This document shows positions 63,001-64,000 of a stretch of 64,000 nt of DNA, piece after piece. The stretch is taken from positions 1 through 64,000 of the forward strand of contig JAHBWE010000006.1 of NCBI GenBank assembly GCA_019637155.1. The letters run 5' to 3'. The notes under the pieces were generated by a model. It was given only the letters and a program-made list of their open reading frames with translations. It did no database searches and was not told the origin of the DNA. Origin of the DNA: Labilithrix sp. (GTDB lineage: Bacteria; Myxococcota_A; Polyangia; Polyangiales; Polyangiaceae). Both the position numbers and the translations under genes were made by a program. Every line of letters starts with the position of its first letter. The stretch's first letter is position 1.

Positions 63001-64000
63001 CGGCGCGGATGAGCGCCTCGTACTCAGTGATCGCCTTGTCGAGCTCGCCCTGCGATTGCAGGACGCGGATCATCTTGAGGCGGAGATCGATCTGGCGCGG
63101 GTTCACCGCGAGCGCCTTCGCGTAGGTCTGGAGCGCCTTCGCGCTGTCGCCGGTCTCCTCGTAGAGCGCGCCGAGGAGCGCGAGGCGCTGGAAGTCGGTC
63201 GGGTGCTCGTCCTCGAGTTGCTTGATGAGGATCGGGAGCTGCTGATCGGCGCGGTAGATCTCGCTGATCGTCTCGTAGATCTCGGCGCGCACGGCCGCTT
63301 CCTGGCCCGCGCTCTGGAGCGCCTTCTTCAGGGTGGCGAGCGCCTCCTGGTTCTTGTGCGCCTTCGCCTGCGCCTTGCCGAGGTCCTTCAGCGCCGGCGC
63401 GAGCGCGCGGTTGTCGCCCTGCGAGGCGGCGACGAGCTCCTTGAACTCCGCCTCCGAGCGGTCGTACTCCGCGCGCTGGTACAGCTCGCGCGCGAGCTCA
63501 CCTTTCACGAAGAGGCTCGTCGGCTGCATCTTCACGAGCTGCGCGTGGAAGCCCTTCGCCGCCGCCCAGTCCTTCGCGTCGAGCGCGAGCGTCATCAGCG
63601 TGCGGACGGTCTGCTCCTTGTCGGCGGGCACCGTCTGCAGCGCGAGCGCCTCTTCGTAGCGCTTGCGCGCGGCGGCGACGTCGCCGCGGTCTTGCAAGAG
63701 GCGCGCGAAGGCGAGGAGCGCGACGGGATCGGTGTTCTTGAGGCCGATCGCCTTCTCGTACGTCTTCACCGCGTCGTCGGCGCGCCCGTCGATCTTGTAG
63801 ACGCCGGCGAGCGACACCGTCGCCGCGTACTGCTCGGCGCCGGCCTGCGCCGCCCTCGTCTCGAGGTCCTTCACGAGGTTGTTGAGGTTGCCGTCCTTGT
63901 CGCGATAGAGCTGCGCGAGGCGCTGGAGCGGGAACGGCGAGCCGGGCTGCGAGAGGACGATCTTCGTGTAGCGCTCGATGAGGACGGTCTGCGACTGCCC
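60083..64000 (-). CDS. Very large TPR/HEAT-repeat protein, 5' end beyond the right edge
   Basis: More than 1305 residues, open at the right edge. The N-terminal two thirds are tandem TPRs (for example DAVKTYEKAIGLKNTDPVALLAFARLL, KALQTYAKALAVNPRQIDL, DAIKYAARAVELNPDDAEGHHKLGM). The C-terminal third is HEAT-like (ALVMVATKTAG.., AFAVLGLGALKDKPSVPIVAQTAKSL, HPDPSVRMKAIVLLARSKSEAASSAIARAV). It ends ETATRIRSR. No catalytic motif or signal peptide is visible in this part. A protein-interaction scaffold is likely. The true start and any N-terminal domain lie outside the window. Confidence 0.85.
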   Translation of the reverse strand, partial: GQSQTVLIERYTKIVLSQPGSPFPLQRLAQLYRDKDGNLNNLVKDLETRAAQAGAEQYAATVSLAGVYKIDGRADDAVKTYEKAIGLKNTDPVALLAFARLLQDRGDVAAARKRYEEALALQTVPADKEQTVRTLMTLALDAKDWAAAKGFHAQLVKMQPTSLFVKGELARELYQRAEYDRSEAEFKELVAASQGDNRALAPALKDLGKAQAKAHKNQEALATLKKALQSAGQEAAVRAEIYETISEIYRADQQLPILIKQLEDEHPTDFQRLALLGALYEETGDSAKALQTYAKALAVNPRQIDLRLKMIRVLQSQGELDKAITEYEALIRAAPNNPQFVFDQCEALMQRGDRTRAMKLLVELEARGQNDEEVLSRLADFYGRIGENERSLKVLTRIVGINTNDPGHLVDLGDRYFQDGNQQLAVQTWKRILTTITPRARALSALGEVYMEHDMLADALQSFREATQLEPSNVGYKKQLASALERSKSYKEARVLWQELAEKAKATNDKLLARESRSRIVTLWGFEHVLDSQIAPLKAKFEGKPPDVEAGRMLAEVQLHLRTHLAESEQTLRRVIELAPGDTESYLALERVLVQENKIADAIVVLEKLIAVDPKSARQLYQRMADYAISLYRDEDAIKYAARAVELNPDDAEGHHKLGMRYRQRGDIEHAILEFRAAIAKNDRLFPVYLELADLLLSKGQTDEADRLFRRVLRGAPDEELVSRAARLSMQINLGKGTLESLEQELLPLAIGNPQKKIYRRLLVEIYGNLTFALVQRVRHGSGKDAEDAKAALARIGGRAVKPLLDALADGDAGQQRIAIDVLGYVQNKNASTALFTFATGQGEGPLRTRAMLACGALKDPALLPKYEGLLFPREGGGDAMASDTVARAASWAVARLGDRRAIPLLKRVAQKGSPDMRAFAVLGLGALKDKPSVPIVAQTAKSLEAGGAARAAAAYALGEMDATSEVTSLVTIAEDSDPLPRQMALLAIGRMSARAGKAEALGGKASLHAMTDAVFAGEGESARARRSSDSLRQAATAALVMVATKTAGDGLSAGVPAPDDDVEAETTLDQLVPKNLPAKDRAAALVAFSESLERSATGALATSTERARAVLDAMGTREGTLEPFLFAAEDTPDLAAARAKVKAISAAIEPSVVALSRHPDPSVRMKAIVLLARSKSEAASSAIARAVTDSSDAVQRVALSSIGTSAERRPDTAAVAAASKVMRSHESWAMRVLAAQALGRLGGAEATKALKEAATKEPYALVREAALVALSSYDKNEAAALATQMATHDAEPRVRETATRIRSR

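Overview
The window is high-GC, densely packed bacterial chromosome that looks like Myxococcota, most probably the Polyangiales. The evidence is family content, not a marker gene: three Hanks-type Ser/Thr kinases, PEGA-repeat proteins, an AgmX/PglI-type C-terminal domain protein, PilZ, DUF4388 and MshEN proteins, a J-domain/TPR protein, and many lipoproteins with Asp/Pro/Ala-rich linkers. I saw no rRNA, tRNA, CRISPR array, integrase or complete insertion sequence.

Layout. 1-7.0 kb: a lipoprotein alpha/beta hydrolase cut by the left edge, a zinc-ribbon kinase with an AAA ATPase module divergent from an MshEN protein, a beta-propeller lipoprotein and an MscS channel. 7.0-7.5 kb: an array of 51-bp hairpin repeats (family R2). 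7.7-18.7 kb: PilZ protein, acyl-CoA carboxylase beta subunit, ZU5-like lipoprotein, kinase, PEGA protein, large lipoprotein and a PEGA outer-membrane protein, with R1 repeats. 18.9-29.8 kb: a KamA-family enzyme overlapping a parvulin isomerase, a peptidoglycan-binding protein, pyrH, a poly-Ser LamG lipoprotein, a third kinase, then the coupled chain DUF167 - dapF - degenerate GGDEF protein - DUF4388 protein. 29.8-41.2 kb: aroC and an aroK-aroB fusion, htrA coupled to a damaged nucleotidyltransferase gene and a 58-codon gene, an overlapping operon (AgmX-like protein, two mini-lipoproteins, truA, GNAT), rsmD, a PEGA-like protein, a second R2 locus, dapB and dapA.

41.4-43.2 kb holds the best candidate accessory system: an AAA15/OLD-like ATPase overlapping by one base a DUF3226/TOPRIM-like protein. 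The pair has more A/T-ending codons than its neighbours and its architecture recalls split OLD nucleases and PARIS. 43.2-47.5 kb: J-domain/TPR protein, MFE-2-like dehydrogenase, beta-propeller lipoprotein, SCP2 carrier and AMACR-type racemase, a set that suggests branched-chain or sterol-like acyl-CoA metabolism. 47.9-51.0 kb: two consecutive lipoproteins with CxxCH haem motifs.

51.1-57.7 kb: glycosyltransferase, DUF962 protein, OmpR-family regulator, histidine kinase, two membrane proteins and a metallophosphoesterase. The same direct repeat (TTTCA twice, 11 bp apart) lies 57-62 bp before the glycosyltransferase, the regulator and the first membrane protein, which suggests a small regulon of the embedded two-component system. 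The window ends with tsaD, two small overlapping genes and a very large TPR/HEAT protein cut by the right edge.
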